Assembly (NCBI RefSeq): GCF_000185725.2
Contig: NZ_KI391954.1
Span: 496,001 to 560,000 of the forward strand
Length of the DNA: 64,000 bases
Source of the DNA: Segniliparus rugosus ATCC BAA-974
Lineage (GTDB): Bacteria; Actinomycetota; Actinomycetes; Mycobacteriales; Mycobacteriaceae
Direction of reading: 5' to 3'
The stretch's first letter is position 1. Every line of letters starts with the position of its first letter. Made by a program: the position numbers and the translations under genes. Of this stretch, positions 16,217-24,934 are shown piece after piece. The notes under the pieces are model-generated. The model was not told the DNA's origin, made no database searches, and saw only the letters and a program-made list of their open reading frames with translations.

Positions 16217-18532
16217 TCAGCGGTCTCGGCGAGGAGCCACGCGCGAGAGGGAATCGCGGTCCAGACGGCTGCTGATCAGGCCCACTCGGCCATGGTCGTC
16301 CAGCTCCACGGATACTGCGCCGCCGCTGGGGAGCAGCAGCGCGTACCCGGTCTCATCCCGCTCCAAACCCAGGCCGCGCTTTTCGGCGTACGCGGCCAAC
16401 GCCCTCGGCCAATCGGCGACCACGCCGGCCGAGACCGCCCGCACGAGGACTTGGTCGATCCGGAACGTGGTGGGCTCGCGCAGCGCGAGCATGGGATGCT
16501 CCACGAGGAGCGCGACGATCAGCCCGCCGCCCGCCTCGAACGTGAAACAAGGCAGGCCGGTGACGTGCGACGCGACTGCGCCGATCCGTCTGGCGACCTC
16601 CCGCGCCTCCCCCCGCAGCGGCAGTTCGGGCTCGGCGAGCATCTCGTGCCCACGGCTGAGGAGAGAGTCGCGGACGCTCGCCGAAGCGGCGACGACCTGC
16701 GAAGGGAGGCCGTTCGGGTTCGCCCAGCCCCAGAGCCAGGAGCCCTGGCGGGGAGAAGCCGTGCCGAGGACATGGGCCTTCGCGGTGAACGATGGCTCCC
16801 TGCCATGGTTGAACGTGATCGATCCGGCCTGGACATCCGGATAGAACGGCCCGTTGTAGGGGCTGTCGCCGCCGACGACGTCCTCAAGGCGCAGCTGCTG
16901 GTCCCAGGACCACAGCGCCACGTCGGCGAAAAGCTCCTGGCTCAAGGGGTACGCGGGAGGCGGCTCGCCGACGCCGGCCCGAGCCGAGGGGGCGGGATCG
17001 TGCTCGTCGCGCAGCTCGATCCGCCCCTCCTCGGAATCGACTGCGATGATCCGCGCGCGTTGGTCGAGAACGACGGTCACCGGGCCGCCGTCGGCTCCCT
17101 GGAAGACAAAACCTTCGGGGCGCACGGACAGCTCGAGCCCGCGCCGCTCAGCGTAGCCGCGCAGCGCGCGCGGCCAGTCGGCGGGTTCTGCGGACTGCGC
17201 GGCGGCGGCGACGGCGCGCGCGATACGGCGCGCGGTCGTTTTCGCGCGCACCTCGAAATGCATCATCGCGACCGCGACCTGGCCGTCCTGCTCGATGAAC
17301 AAGGGAGAGAGCCCAGGCATGAGGTGCGCGGCGATCATGCCGTAGCCTTCCGCCGCGCCCGGCCCGTTCGGCAGGAGCACCGAGGGCTCGAGCAGCGGCT
17401 CGATGCCTTTGCGCTCCGCGATGGACCGCAGCTGGCGGGATATGGTCAGCGCCTGGTCGGGGAAGCCGAACGGATTTTCCCAGCCCCAGCGCCACACCCA
17501 GTCGCCGTTTTCCTCGAGCGCGGCCACGCCCAACAACTGAGCCGGAGCGTTCACCGGGCTGTCGCTGTCCGGATTGAGCAGGACGTGCCCCTCGCTCAGG
17601 AAATATCGGAAGCCGACGACGAACTCGCCAAGGGCAAGGCGCTGTTCGACCCCGGCGAGGAGCGCCTGGTCGAACACCGCGCTCCACGAGTCTTCCCTGA
17701 CGGGCTGGGCTGGGCCCACCAGGGCGACAGGATCGGGCGAAGCGCCGTCGTACTCGAAAACAGCGTGGCCTTCGGCGCTTTCAATCGCGATCAAACGGCC
17801 TGCCGCGTCGAGGACGGCGTGCACGGGACCGCCCTCGGCCCCGGAAAGGGAACAGCGCATCGTGATGTGGGAAGGATCGTCCGGAGCGTCGGACTCCTCC
17901 CGGACCTCCAGCCGTAGTCCGCGTTGCGCTGCGTAGCTCGCGAGCGCCGATTGCCACGGCAGGTCGGGAACCTCCTGCGCGGCGCGCAGCGTTTGGGCGA
18001 TCAGTCTCGCGGTCGCCGGCGGAGACGGCTCCCAAAGCTGGACGGCGAGGACGAGGTATTGTTCGCCCTCGTCGAAGAAGAGCGGGGCGAGATTGTGCCG
18101 CGCGAGCAGGCCAGACGCGAAATACCCGTTCCAGACGGCGGGCTGCGGGCCCGCGCCGAGCGCCGAGGCCCGCTCGCAGAACAGCCGTTGAAGGCCGCCC
18201 TCCTGGTGCGATCCGAGCTCGAAGACCTCGCGGGCGAAACTCAAGACGGACTCGTCGAGGCCGTAGGGGTTCTCCCAGCCCCAATGCCACGTCCAGCCGC
18301 CTTCGGAGTCGCGGAACGCCGCGCCGAGCAGCTGCGCGGCAGTGGTGATCTGGTTCGGCCGGCCTGGATGGAGCGTGACGGTCCCCTCTGGGAGCCGGAG
18401 GGCGAGGCCGCCATGCTCGGGGTCGGAGCCGATGAACTCCTGGAGCAGGAGGCTTCGTTCCACGGCCATGAGAAAAGACTGGAAGTTTTCCTCTGAGAAC
18501 TCGCGCAGGGGAAACTCGTTTGGGCCCGTCAT
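16217..18532 (-). CDS. Protein with three tandem DUF6882-like repeats
   Basis: 771 residues made of three units of about 255 residues. Each has the same landmark: a stretch predicting a strand, then W-x-W-x-WGWxNPxG (GWTWHWGWENPYG near residue 80, DWVWRWGWENPFG near 345, SWLWGWANPNG near 600), followed by a helical half with a small hydrophobic core (ARLIAQTLRAA, ARRIARAVAAA, ARRIGAVASHV). This W/G/N/P motif is the mark of the DUF6882 family, which is normally a single domain. There is no signal peptide or membrane helix. Between repeats lie short extra domains ending in a GGPV...VVLD strand. Function unknown. The ATG at 18532 stands at the first protein-like residue. Confidence 0.75.
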   Translation of the reverse strand: MTGPNEFPLREFSEENFQSFLMAVERSLLLQEFIGSDPEHGGLALRLPEGTVTLHPGRPNQITTAAQLLGAAFRDSEGGWTWHWGWENPYGLDESVLSFAREVFELGSHQEGGLQRLFCERASALGAGPQPAVWNGYFASGLLARHNLAPLFFDEGEQYLVLAVQLWEPSPPATARLIAQTLRAAQEVPDLPWQSALASYAAQRGLRLEVREESDAPDDPSHITMRCSLSGAEGGPVHAVLDAAGRLIAIESAEGHAVFEYDGASPDPVALVGPAQPVREDSWSAVFDQALLAGVEQRLALGEFVVGFRYFLSEGHVLLNPDSDSPVNAPAQLLGVAALEENGDWVWRWGWENPFGFPDQALTISRQLRSIAERKGIEPLLEPSVLLPNGPGAAEGYGMIAAHLMPGLSPLFIEQDGQVAVAMMHFEVRAKTTARRIARAVAAAAQSAEPADWPRALRGYAERRGLELSVRPEGFVFQGADGGPVTVVLDQRARIIAVDSEEGRIELRDEHDPAPSARAGVGEPPPAYPLSQELFADVALWSWDQQLRLEDVVGGDSPYNGPFYPDVQAGSITFNHGREPSFTAKAHVLGTASPRQGSWLWGWANPNGLPSQVVAASASVRDSLLSRGHEMLAEPELPLRGEAREVARRIGAVASHVTGLPCFTFEAGGGLIVALLVEHPMLALREPTTFRIDQVLVRAVSAGVVADWPRALAAYAEKRGLGLERDETGYALLLPSGGAVSVELDDHGRVGLISSRLDRDSLSRVAPRRDR

Positions 18533-18559
18533 ATCGGCCAGTGTATCGAGCGCCCGCGA

Positions 18560-20620
18560 TCACGCCGTCAGAAGTCTCGCGCCGTCCAGTCTGAGCACTC
18601 GGCGGCAGTGGCGCCCGACGAGCTCCAAGTCGTGGCTGATGACCAAGGCCGCGAGCCCTTCTTTCGCGGCCAGCTCCGCGATGAGGAGCATGACCCCATC
18701 GGCTGTCTTCGCGTCGAGCGCGGAAGTGACCTCGTCGCAGACCAGCACCGAGGGTTGGTACGCGAGCGCCCGAGCGACGGCGACGCGCTGGCGCTGACCG
18801 CCGGACAACTGTCCCGGCAGCCGGTCCGCGAGTTCGGGAGCAAGCCCCACCTGCCCGAGCAGCCCCGCCACGTCGGCTCCGCGCGCCGCGGCGAGGAGCG
18901 TCTGGCGCACGGTCCGCCGGGGGTTGAGCGTCCCCGCCGGGTTTTGCGGCACGAGTTGGATCGCTCGCGGCGGCAGCGCCGTCCAATCGCCGGCTCGAGG
19001 CTTCCCGAGGCCGACCATGACGCGGGCGAGCGTGGTCTTGCCCGTTCCGGAGTCGCCGACCAAGCCGGTCAGCGTCCCCTCGGACAGCTCGAAGCCGCCG
19101 TCCTGAAGGAGCGTGCGGCCGTTCGCGCAGCAGACAGACAGATTCCGCGCCTCGAACACGACCTTCCGGGGCGAGGACGGCGCGGAAGGCCCGCCGAGGA
19201 GGGCGGGGTCTTGGCGGCTTCGCGGTGCGGATTCCGCTGGGAGCTGCTCTGCCGCCCCGACGACGGCCACCTCGTCCGCGATAGCCCGCAACGCCGTCTC
19301 GTCGTGCCCGCTTGCCACGACGGCTTTGCCTTCGTCGGCGGTTTCCCGCAAGAGCGCTGCGACCGCGTCCCTTCGGGTTCCGTCGAGCCCGGCGAACGGC
19401 TCGTCGACCACCAACACGGGGTTCTCCCGCAGCAGCGCCCTCGCGAACGCCACCCGGCGCTGCTCTCCGCCGGAAAGCTCGCGCGGTTTTTTGCGCAAGT
19501 GGGACTCGTCGATCCCGAGCCGCGCGATGACGCCGGGGATCCGGTCGGGACGGGCGGCGGTCTCCGCGAGGAGGGCCGAGACCCGCATCGTCGGGGTGAG
19601 TTCGGAGCCAGGGTCTTGGCCGACGAAACTGATCTGGGCGCGGCGGAAGATCCGCAGCTCTTCCCCGTCGAGCCCCGGCGGGCTCGTCAGACGCAGCAGC
19701 GCGGTCGTCTTCCCCGAGCCGGACGCGCCGAGCACCGCGAGCACTTTGCCCGCTTTCGGCTCGAGCGCCGATGTCGGCGGCAGGACTTGCGCGGCTTGGC
19801 CGGGAGCCGGGGCGCACGCCATGATCGCGCGGCGGACGGCGAGGGAGAGCGCGACGATCGCGATCGCGGGCGCGGCGGCGGACCACGGATTCAGCCACAG
19901 TCCCGGTCCGACCGAATCGCGCACCATGACCGCCCAGTTCGACGGGCCGAGCGCGGCGGGCAGACGCAGGAACGCGACGGTGGAGACGAGCGCGGTCGCC
20001 TCCACGAACCGGAGCGCGAGCTGGGTGATGAACGTGGCCCGCAGGTTCGGCAGGATCTCCTCGACCGCGACGCGCCAGTGCCCGGACCCGTTCGACAGCG
20101 CCACCTCGACGAAGCCGCTTTTCGCCACGACCGAGGCGGCCCCGCCGAAGACCCGCGCCGAATACGGAGTCCCGGCGAGGACGGCGACGAGGAGCAACGC
20201 TCCCGCCGCTGTCCAGCTCGACCCGCCGCCCAGCCGGAGCAGCACGAGCATGGCGACCAGCAGCGGCGGCAGGAGCACGAGCAGATCGGTGCAGATGTCG
20301 ATCGCCCGAGCCAGGGGGCCTTCGAGTGCGGAAAGCGTCCCGAGCACGGCGGCGAGCGCGGTGACCAGGACGGCGATGACCGCCGCGGTGAGCGTGAGCC
20401 CGAGGCCGCCGTCGAGCAGGCGGGAGAGCACGTCGCGGCCCAGTTCGTCCCCGCCGAGCGGCGCTGCGGGGCCAGGCGGGGCGAACGGGCCGGTCACCGT
20501 CTCGTCGGCGCTGTGCGGGGCGAAGAGCGGGCCGCACAGCGCGGCGAGGCACAGCACGGCGGCCGGGGCGACTGCGACGATGCGGCTCCGGACGGCTCCG
20601 CGCGAGAAAGCCCGCGTCAC
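18560..20620 (-). CDS. ABC importer fusion: DppC-like permease with two ATPase domains
   Basis: 686 residues. Residues 1-270 are an OppC/DppC-type permease with about six helices and the coupling-loop sequence EVALSNGSGHWRVAVEEILP. Two ABC ATPase domains follow: Walker A GASGSGKTT near 298 with LSGGEQ near 381, and Walker A GDSGTGKTT near 520 with LSGGQRQR. DEPF and DEVTS Walker B motifs are present. Normally these are three proteins (C, D and F). The first ATPase lacks the usual N-terminal strands and A-loop and starts almost at Walker A. The GTG at 20620 overlaps the permease stop (GTGA). It would power uptake by the binding protein at 21559-23100; substrate unknown, with a metal-chelate suggested by context. 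Confidence 0.85.
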   Translation of the reverse strand: MTRAFSRGAVRSRIVAVAPAAVLCLAALCGPLFAPHSADETVTGPFAPPGPAAPLGGDELGRDVLSRLLDGGLGLTLTAAVIAVLVTALAAVLGTLSALEGPLARAIDICTDLLVLLPPLLVAMLVLLRLGGGSSWTAAGALLLVAVLAGTPYSARVFGGAASVVAKSGFVEVALSNGSGHWRVAVEEILPNLRATFITQLALRFVEATALVSTVAFLRLPAALGPSNWAVMVRDSVGPGLWLNPWSAAAPAIAIVALSLAVRRAIMACAPAPGQAAQVLPPTSALEPKAGKVLAVLGASGSGKTTALLRLTSPPGLDGEELRIFRRAQISFVGQDPGSELTPTMRVSALLAETAARPDRIPGVIARLGIDESHLRKKPRELSGGEQRRVAFARALLRENPVLVVDEPFAGLDGTRRDAVAALLRETADEGKAVVASGHDETALRAIADEVAVVGAAEQLPAESAPRSRQDPALLGGPSAPSSPRKVVFEARNLSVCCANGRTLLQDGGFELSEGTLTGLVGDSGTGKTTLARVMVGLGKPRAGDWTALPPRAIQLVPQNPAGTLNPRRTVRQTLLAAARGADVAGLLGQVGLAPELADRLPGQLSGGQRQRVAVARALAYQPSVLVCDEVTSALDAKTADGVMLLIAELAAKEGLAALVISHDLELVGRHCRRVLRLDGARLLTA

Positions 20621-21507
20621 ACCCGGCTCCTTGCGATGTCGGCAACGGCGAGGACCAGCGAGATGAGCGCTGCGGCAGGGGCCAGCGCCCCGAGGACCAA
20701 GTTCTCGTCGCGGCCGGCCACCGCCGAGGTGATGATCTGGCCGAGGCCGGGGATGTTGAACACGCTCTCGACGACGAGCGCTCCGGAGAACAGCAGGCCA
20801 GCCGTGGTCCCCAGCGATCCTGCGATGGTCGGCAGGGCCGAGGGCAGCACATGGCGGGCGAGCACCTGGCTCCGAGTCAGGCCGTCGCGGACCGAGGCGG
20901 CGGCGTGCGGCGCGCGCAGCTGGTCCGCGACGGCGGCGTGCGCGACGGCGGTGTTCCACGCCAACTGCGGAGCGGTGAGCGCGACGATCGGCAAGACCAA
21001 GGCGGCGGGGTCCGGCTCGCCTATCGAAGCGGCGGGCAGCCAGCCGAGCCAAATGGCGAAGACGAGCACGAGCCCGACCGCGACGACGAACTCCGGCGTG
21101 GCGATCAACAGCGTGGTCGAGGGGCCGAGCAGCCTCGATTTGGACAAAGCCCACCAGCCTCCGAGGACTGGGGCGAGCGCGCCAACGAGCACGAGCGCGC
21201 ACCCGGCGAGCAGCGCCGTGTTCGGCAAGGCCGCGCCGACGATTTCGGAGACTCCGGCCCCGCGCAGGGTGGTCCCGAAGTCTCCGGTGAGCGCGCAGGC
21301 GGTCCAATGGCCGAACCGAACGGGCCACGGGCGGTCGAGCCAGAGCTCGTGGCGAAGGGCGGACCGCTGCTCGTCGGTGGCGTGCGGGCCGAGCGCGCCG
21401 CGCAAGCCGTCGCCCGGCAACAGGCTCTGCGTGAGCGAGACCAAGGCGAGCGCGCAGACGAGCAGAGCGGCGCGGCGCAGGAGAACGCGGGCAAGGAGAC
21501 GGAGCAT
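20617..21507 (-). CDS. DppB-like permease of a peptide/nickel-type ABC importer
   Basis: 296 residues with about six membrane helices and the BPD_transp_1 loop (GLTRSQVLARHVLPSALPTI). The extracytoplasmic insert after helix 1 (DGLRGALGPHATDEQRSALR) is typical of OppB/DppB/NikB. It pairs with the fused DppC part encoded next. The ATG at 21507 lies under an IdeR-like box (21506-21524), suggesting a separate iron-controlled promoter inside the operon. Confidence 0.9.
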   Translation of the reverse strand: MLRLLARVLLRRAALLVCALALVSLTQSLLPGDGLRGALGPHATDEQRSALRHELWLDRPWPVRFGHWTACALTGDFGTTLRGAGVSEIVGAALPNTALLAGCALVLVGALAPVLGGWWALSKSRLLGPSTTLLIATPEFVVAVGLVLVFAIWLGWLPAASIGEPDPAALVLPIVALTAPQLAWNTAVAHAAVADQLRAPHAAASVRDGLTRSQVLARHVLPSALPTIAGSLGTTAGLLFSGALVVESVFNIPGLGQIITSAVAGRDENLVLGALAPAAALISLVLAVADIARSRV

Positions 21508-21524
21508 AGCTATGGCTAGCCTAA
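21506..21524 (-). promoter_or_regulatory. IdeR-like iron box at the permease start
   Basis: On the minus strand the site reads TTAGGCTAGCCATAGCTAT. It matches the degenerate actinobacterial iron box TWAGGTWAGSCTWACCTWA at 15 of 19 positions by my count, and the box at 24736-24754 at 14 of 19. Two such related sites in one locus argue for a shared regulator of the DtxR/IdeR family. Not proven. Confidence 0.5.
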
Positions 21525-21558
21525 CGGAGCGGTCGGCTTTGCCTCGGCCCCACCTGGT

Positions 21559-23100
21559 TCAGCGCAGCCACACTCGTTCGAGTTGGGTTCTGCCCCAGCC
21601 CCCGAGCTTCGGGGCGTCGTGGACTCGGGCCGAAGCCACGTCCACGCCGTCGGCGGTGCCCCAGACCACGTAACCGCCGCGCTCGTGCTGGATCCGTTGG
21701 AGTTCGCGCGTCGCCCTGTCGCGGTCCTCCGCCGAAGCCCCCGACACCGCCGTCGCGTGCGCCGCGTCGAAGTCCGGGTCCCGGAAGGCGGTTTCGTTGA
21801 TCTGGCTCTTGGAGTCGAGCACCTTGTCCGCGAAGAAGAGGACCGAGTCGTTCGTCCCCCAGCTCACCGTGGTGAGCGCCGCCTTGTGCCAGGACTCGGC
21901 GGCGAAGACCTCTGGTTCCTGCTGCACGACCTCGATCTTCAACCCTGCCTCGGCGAGCTGCCCCGCGATGAGCTTGGCCGTGTTCACTTCGCCGAACGCT
22001 TCGTCTTTTGTGAAGAGCTGATAGGTGCGCCTCAGATCGACCCCGGCTTCGGCGAACAGCGAGCGGGCGCGGTCGAGATCGCGGGTCCGTTGGGGCAGAG
22101 CCCGGTCGTAGGCGGGGTCGGCAGTGCCGAGCACGTCGTTCGCCACGCTCCCGTATCCGGAGAGCACCTGGCTCACCAGCGCCTCGCGGTCGACGGCGAG
22201 GCGAATCGCCTCCCTGGCTTTCGGATTGGCGAACGGGCCGTCCGAGCAGCGGACGGCCAACGGCACGACGAGGTCGCCCGGCCTGCGGATCACTTGCAGG
22301 TCCGGCCTGCCCGCCATCGCGCGCGCCGCGAGCGGGCCGACGTTCATCGCGAGGTCGATCTGTCCTGCGACGACGGCGTCGGCCAAGGCCTGCACGCTCG
22401 CGAACCTCGTGAGCTCGAGGGCTGCGACTCGCGTCCCGCCCGCTTGCGGGGCGGCCAGCGCGCTATTGCCCGGCCACCCGTCATGACGGGTCAGCCGGAC
22501 GTGGTCGAGGGCGCGCGAGCCGACCGAATCGACCTTGAACGGCCCGGATCCTGGCGATCCGCCCAAGGTGCGGCTGGTCCCGTTCTTGGTCGTGAAGGTC
22601 ATCAGGCGAAGCAGCATGGGCAGCTGGCTGTTCGGCTGGTCCAAGGTCAATGTGACCTCGTGCGGTCCGGTGGCGCGGATGCCCGCCTCCGGGACGGGGA
22701 TTTTCCACGCCTGGCCGGGTGTGCGGCGCAGCACGCGCAGCGACTCGGCGACATCCTCCGAGGTGACGGGCGAGCCGTCGTGGAACGTCGCGTGTTCGGC
22801 GAGTTGGAAGGTCCAGCTGGCGAGATTGTCGTCGCCGCGCCAAGAAGCGGCCAGTCTCGGCGCGACTTGCGTGTCGCCGCCCGGCACGGTCAGCGGGTCG
22901 AACACAAGGGACATGAGCGTCATGTCGAAATCGCCCGCGAACGTGCTGTAGGGATTCGTGGTGGCGGTGGAGGAGGGGCCGAGCGCGCCGACCCGCAACG
23001 TGTCCGAGGGCGGCTGTCGGCGGGAGCAGCTCGGCGCGGCGGCGATGGCGATTGTGCCCACAAACCCCAGGCGCAAGGCCGTTCGTCGGCTGACGCGCAT
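21559..23100 (-). CDS. Periplasmic/lipoprotein substrate-binding protein, SBP_bac_5 family
   Basis: 513 residues. The N-terminus has a twin-arginine-like SRRTALRLGFVG, a hydrophobic stretch and a lipobox-like AAPSC, so it is probably a lipoprotein. The SBP_bac_5 fold shows LVFDPLTVPGGDTQVAPRLA, ATFHDGSPVTSEDVAESLRV, and KAREAIRLAVDREALV. This family binds oligopeptides, nickel and metal-chelator complexes (NikA and EDTA-binding relatives). It lies upstream of its permease and ATPase genes on one strand. Since an aminopolycarboxylate pathway is encoded 2 kb away, uptake of a metal chelate is a reasonable but unproven assignment. Confidence 0.88.
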   Translation of the reverse strand: MRVSRRTALRLGFVGTIAIAAAPSCSRRQPPSDTLRVGALGPSSTATTNPYSTFAGDFDMTLMSLVFDPLTVPGGDTQVAPRLAASWRGDDNLASWTFQLAEHATFHDGSPVTSEDVAESLRVLRRTPGQAWKIPVPEAGIRATGPHEVTLTLDQPNSQLPMLLRLMTFTTKNGTSRTLGGSPGSGPFKVDSVGSRALDHVRLTRHDGWPGNSALAAPQAGGTRVAALELTRFASVQALADAVVAGQIDLAMNVGPLAARAMAGRPDLQVIRRPGDLVVPLAVRCSDGPFANPKAREAIRLAVDREALVSQVLSGYGSVANDVLGTADPAYDRALPQRTRDLDRARSLFAEAGVDLRRTYQLFTKDEAFGEVNTAKLIAGQLAEAGLKIEVVQQEPEVFAAESWHKAALTTVSWGTNDSVLFFADKVLDSKSQINETAFRDPDFDAAHATAVSGASAEDRDRATRELQRIQHERGGYVVWGTADGVDVASARVHDAPKLGGWGRTQLERVWLR

Positions 23101-23139
23101 CGTCAGTCTTCACTCCTTCGGCTGGACTCGCTGGGCAGA

Positions 23140-23158
23140 TGAGCTGGGCAGAGCCTAA
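23140..23158 (-). promoter_or_regulatory. Weak IdeR-like box upstream of the binding-protein gene
   Basis: On the minus strand it reads TTAGGCTCTGCCCAGCTCA, about 11 of 19 matches to the iron box, 40 bases before the start. By itself this is weak; it is noted because two better sites lie in the same locus. Confidence 0.25.
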
Positions 23159-23201
23159 CCGAGCGGATGCGTGTCCGCAATCGTTCGCGGTCCGGCTCCG
23201 G

Positions 23202-24476
23202 TCAGACCCCGGCGGGAACAGCGGGAACGGGCGCGGCGGCGGGCGGCTGCTTGACTTTGGCGAGCTGCCTCGCGAGCAACGGGAGGAGGATGACAAGCAT
23301 GATGAGGCGCAGGCTCTGCGTGCTCGCGACCAGCGGCATGTTGGACTCCACCGACGACGCGGTGGCGATGACGGCGTTGATCCCGCCAGGCGTGGTGGCG
23401 AGGTACATATCGGTCTGCGGCACGTGCAAGACGATGGCGGCGAGGGCGGGGATCACCGCCGTCGCGACGGCGAGGGTGACCGTCGCGACGAGGATCGCGG
23501 GGAACAACAGCCACACCTGGCGCAGCGACTTCCTGGTGAACCTCAGGCCGACGTCGAGCCCGATCAGGATGAAGAGCAGCTCTTTGAGCATCCCGTCTGG
23601 CGCGTAGCCGTGGCTGACCCCGAGCGAGGTGACGATCGCCGTGACGATCATCGGGCCGAGGGTGGCGGGCGAGGGGAGGTGGAGGAGCCGGCCGAATTTG
23701 ATGCCGACGACGCAGAGGACGAGCGCGATGCAGACGCCCGCGAACCAGTCCCCTCGGCCAGTGAGGATGCAAAGGTACTGCGCGTTGTGCGTGCAACGGT
23801 AGTGCTCGAAGAAGTTCGAATTCAGGTCCATGCTGCGCGAGTCCCCTTTGGGGACCGCGCCGAAGACCCACGCCACGAGGAACGGGGTGGTGGCGACGAC
23901 GAGGAGCATGCGGAAGTACTGCATGAACGCGACGACGCGGCAGTCCGCGTGCAAGTCCTCGGCTGCGGAGACGACGGCGGCCGAACCGCCCGCCACGGTC
24001 CCGAGGACGGCCGTGCACAGGCTGACCCCTGGGACGAGTCGGAAAAACGCCCAGCCGATCAGGATGGACAGGAGGAGGGTGACGGCGGTGAGTCCGAGGA
24101 TCGGCCCGATCAGCGGCCCGAGGGTCTTGAGCTGGCCGAGTTGCATATACCCGCCCATGACCACGCCGATGAGGGCCTGGGTGCCCGTTTGGGTCCGCTT
24201 CGAGACGGCGAGCCATGGCCGCCCGGAGAGCGCCACGATGATGCCGAGGACCGCGGCGAAAAGCATCTGCGTCGCGGGCAGTCCCGCGAAGGCTCCTAAT
24301 TCCGAAAGGACGTATATCCCTGCGACCACCACGGTCCATTTCACGGCGTTGAGAACCGTTTTTTTCGTCAGGAGGCCGAGGGGGCGCTGGGACGGCGAGG
24401 CGCTGCTCTCGTTTTGGCTTCGCGACGCTGGTATCAGGCTTGGCGAGCTGTCGACGCGAGGGATGGTGTCGGTCAT
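23202..24476 (-). CDS. AbrB-family (ammonia-monooxygenase-like) integral membrane protein
   Basis: 424 residues with about ten to eleven membrane helices in two related halves, the Gneg_AbrB_dup pattern (YMQLGQLKTLGPLIG; YLATTPGGINAVIATASSVE; GLDVGLRFTRKSLRQVW). Despite the database name it is not a DNA-binding protein. It is probably a transporter-like permease with unknown substrate. A loop of about 45 residues near the middle has two cysteines (HYRCTHNAQYLCIL). I start at the ATG giving MTDTIPRVD. It lies between the importer and the biosynthetic operon, and divergent from the latter. Confidence 0.75.
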   Translation of the reverse strand: MTDTIPRVDSSPSLIPASRSQNESSASPSQRPLGLLTKKTVLNAVKWTVVVAGIYVLSELGAFAGLPATQMLFAAVLGIIVALSGRPWLAVSKRTQTGTQALIGVVMGGYMQLGQLKTLGPLIGPILGLTAVTLLLSILIGWAFFRLVPGVSLCTAVLGTVAGGSAAVVSAAEDLHADCRVVAFMQYFRMLLVVATTPFLVAWVFGAVPKGDSRSMDLNSNFFEHYRCTHNAQYLCILTGRGDWFAGVCIALVLCVVGIKFGRLLHLPSPATLGPMIVTAIVTSLGVSHGYAPDGMLKELLFILIGLDVGLRFTRKSLRQVWLLFPAILVATVTLAVATAVIPALAAIVLHVPQTDMYLATTPGGINAVIATASSVESNMPLVASTQSLRLIMLVILLPLLARQLAKVKQPPAAAPVPAVPAGV

Positions 24477-24735
24477 CGCGTCACTCCATTCGGGCTGAAA
24501 TGAGCACCCAGGCCTGCCGGACGGTTCACGTTTTCCCATCTTTCCTTATCTGGGAATCATTTGCCTACATAAGAATTCGGAGTTTGTCATCCGATGCGAT
24601 CTATCGGGATTATGAGGCGCTGCGCGCCAACTTCAGGCTAGGACCGGATCCTGTTATGCCAAGCGTAACACCGCGTAGCCGCCCTCGCCAGAGTGAGAAA
24701 ACTAACTGATGGGCGCGCAGCGAAGGCTTGCCTCG

Positions 24736-24754
24736 TTAGGTCAGCCTCAGCTAG
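24736..24754 (+). promoter_or_regulatory. IdeR-like iron box upstream of the biosynthetic operon
   Basis: TTAGGTCAGCCTCAGCTAG matches the degenerate iron box at 15 of 19 positions and is nearly the same as the box at 21506-21524. It lies about 180 bases before the oxygenase ATG. It suggests repression when iron is plentiful. Confidence 0.55.
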
Positions 24755-24870
24755 CCTCAGGGAGTTGTTTCAGGAGCATTGAGGCTCGTTTCGGCAGGGT
24801 TACGAAGCATTGAATTTATTTGGGAACTTGTTTGCCGAGGATTGCGACTAGTTGTGTTGGTGAGATTATG

Positions 24871-24915
24871 CTATCCTCGTCCACATACCCCCTGGGGGTA
24901 TGTGGACGAGGATAG
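24871..24915. promoter_or_regulatory. Perfect 45-bp palindrome before the oxygenase gene
   Basis: Two 22-bp arms are exact reverse complements around a single T at 24893. The centre reads ATACCCCCTGGGGGTAT, which resembles operators of the CsoR/CstR family (C-run, G-run, flanking TA). As RNA it would form a 21-22 bp hairpin ending 19 bases before the ATG. It could be an operator, a transcript-stabilising hairpin, or both. No CsoR gene is in the window. Confidence 0.8.
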
Positions 24916-24934
24916 CGAAAGCGAAAGAGAGATC

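Larger units (their letters stand above)
24477..24934. other. Divergent control region of the metallophore-like locus
   Basis: 458 bases with lower GC than the flanks separate the AbrB-type gene from the oxygenase gene. It holds an IdeR-like box (24736-24754) and a perfect palindrome (24871-24915). Possible -10 hexamers (TATGCT at 24867, TATCCT at 24872) lie at the edge of the palindrome. The frame is open upstream of the oxygenase start, but the ribosome-site spacing and homology favour 24935. Confidence 0.6.

Noticed and set aside
18608-21673. A 1021-codon plus-strand open frame opposite the ABC transporter genes
   Set aside because: Low-complexity Arg/Gly/Ala/Gln composition; the minus strand encodes clear ABC domains.
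24779-24934. Longer N-terminus of the oxygenase reading through the palindrome
   Set aside because: The added residues are not family-like, and a ribosome site and homology both place the start at 24935.
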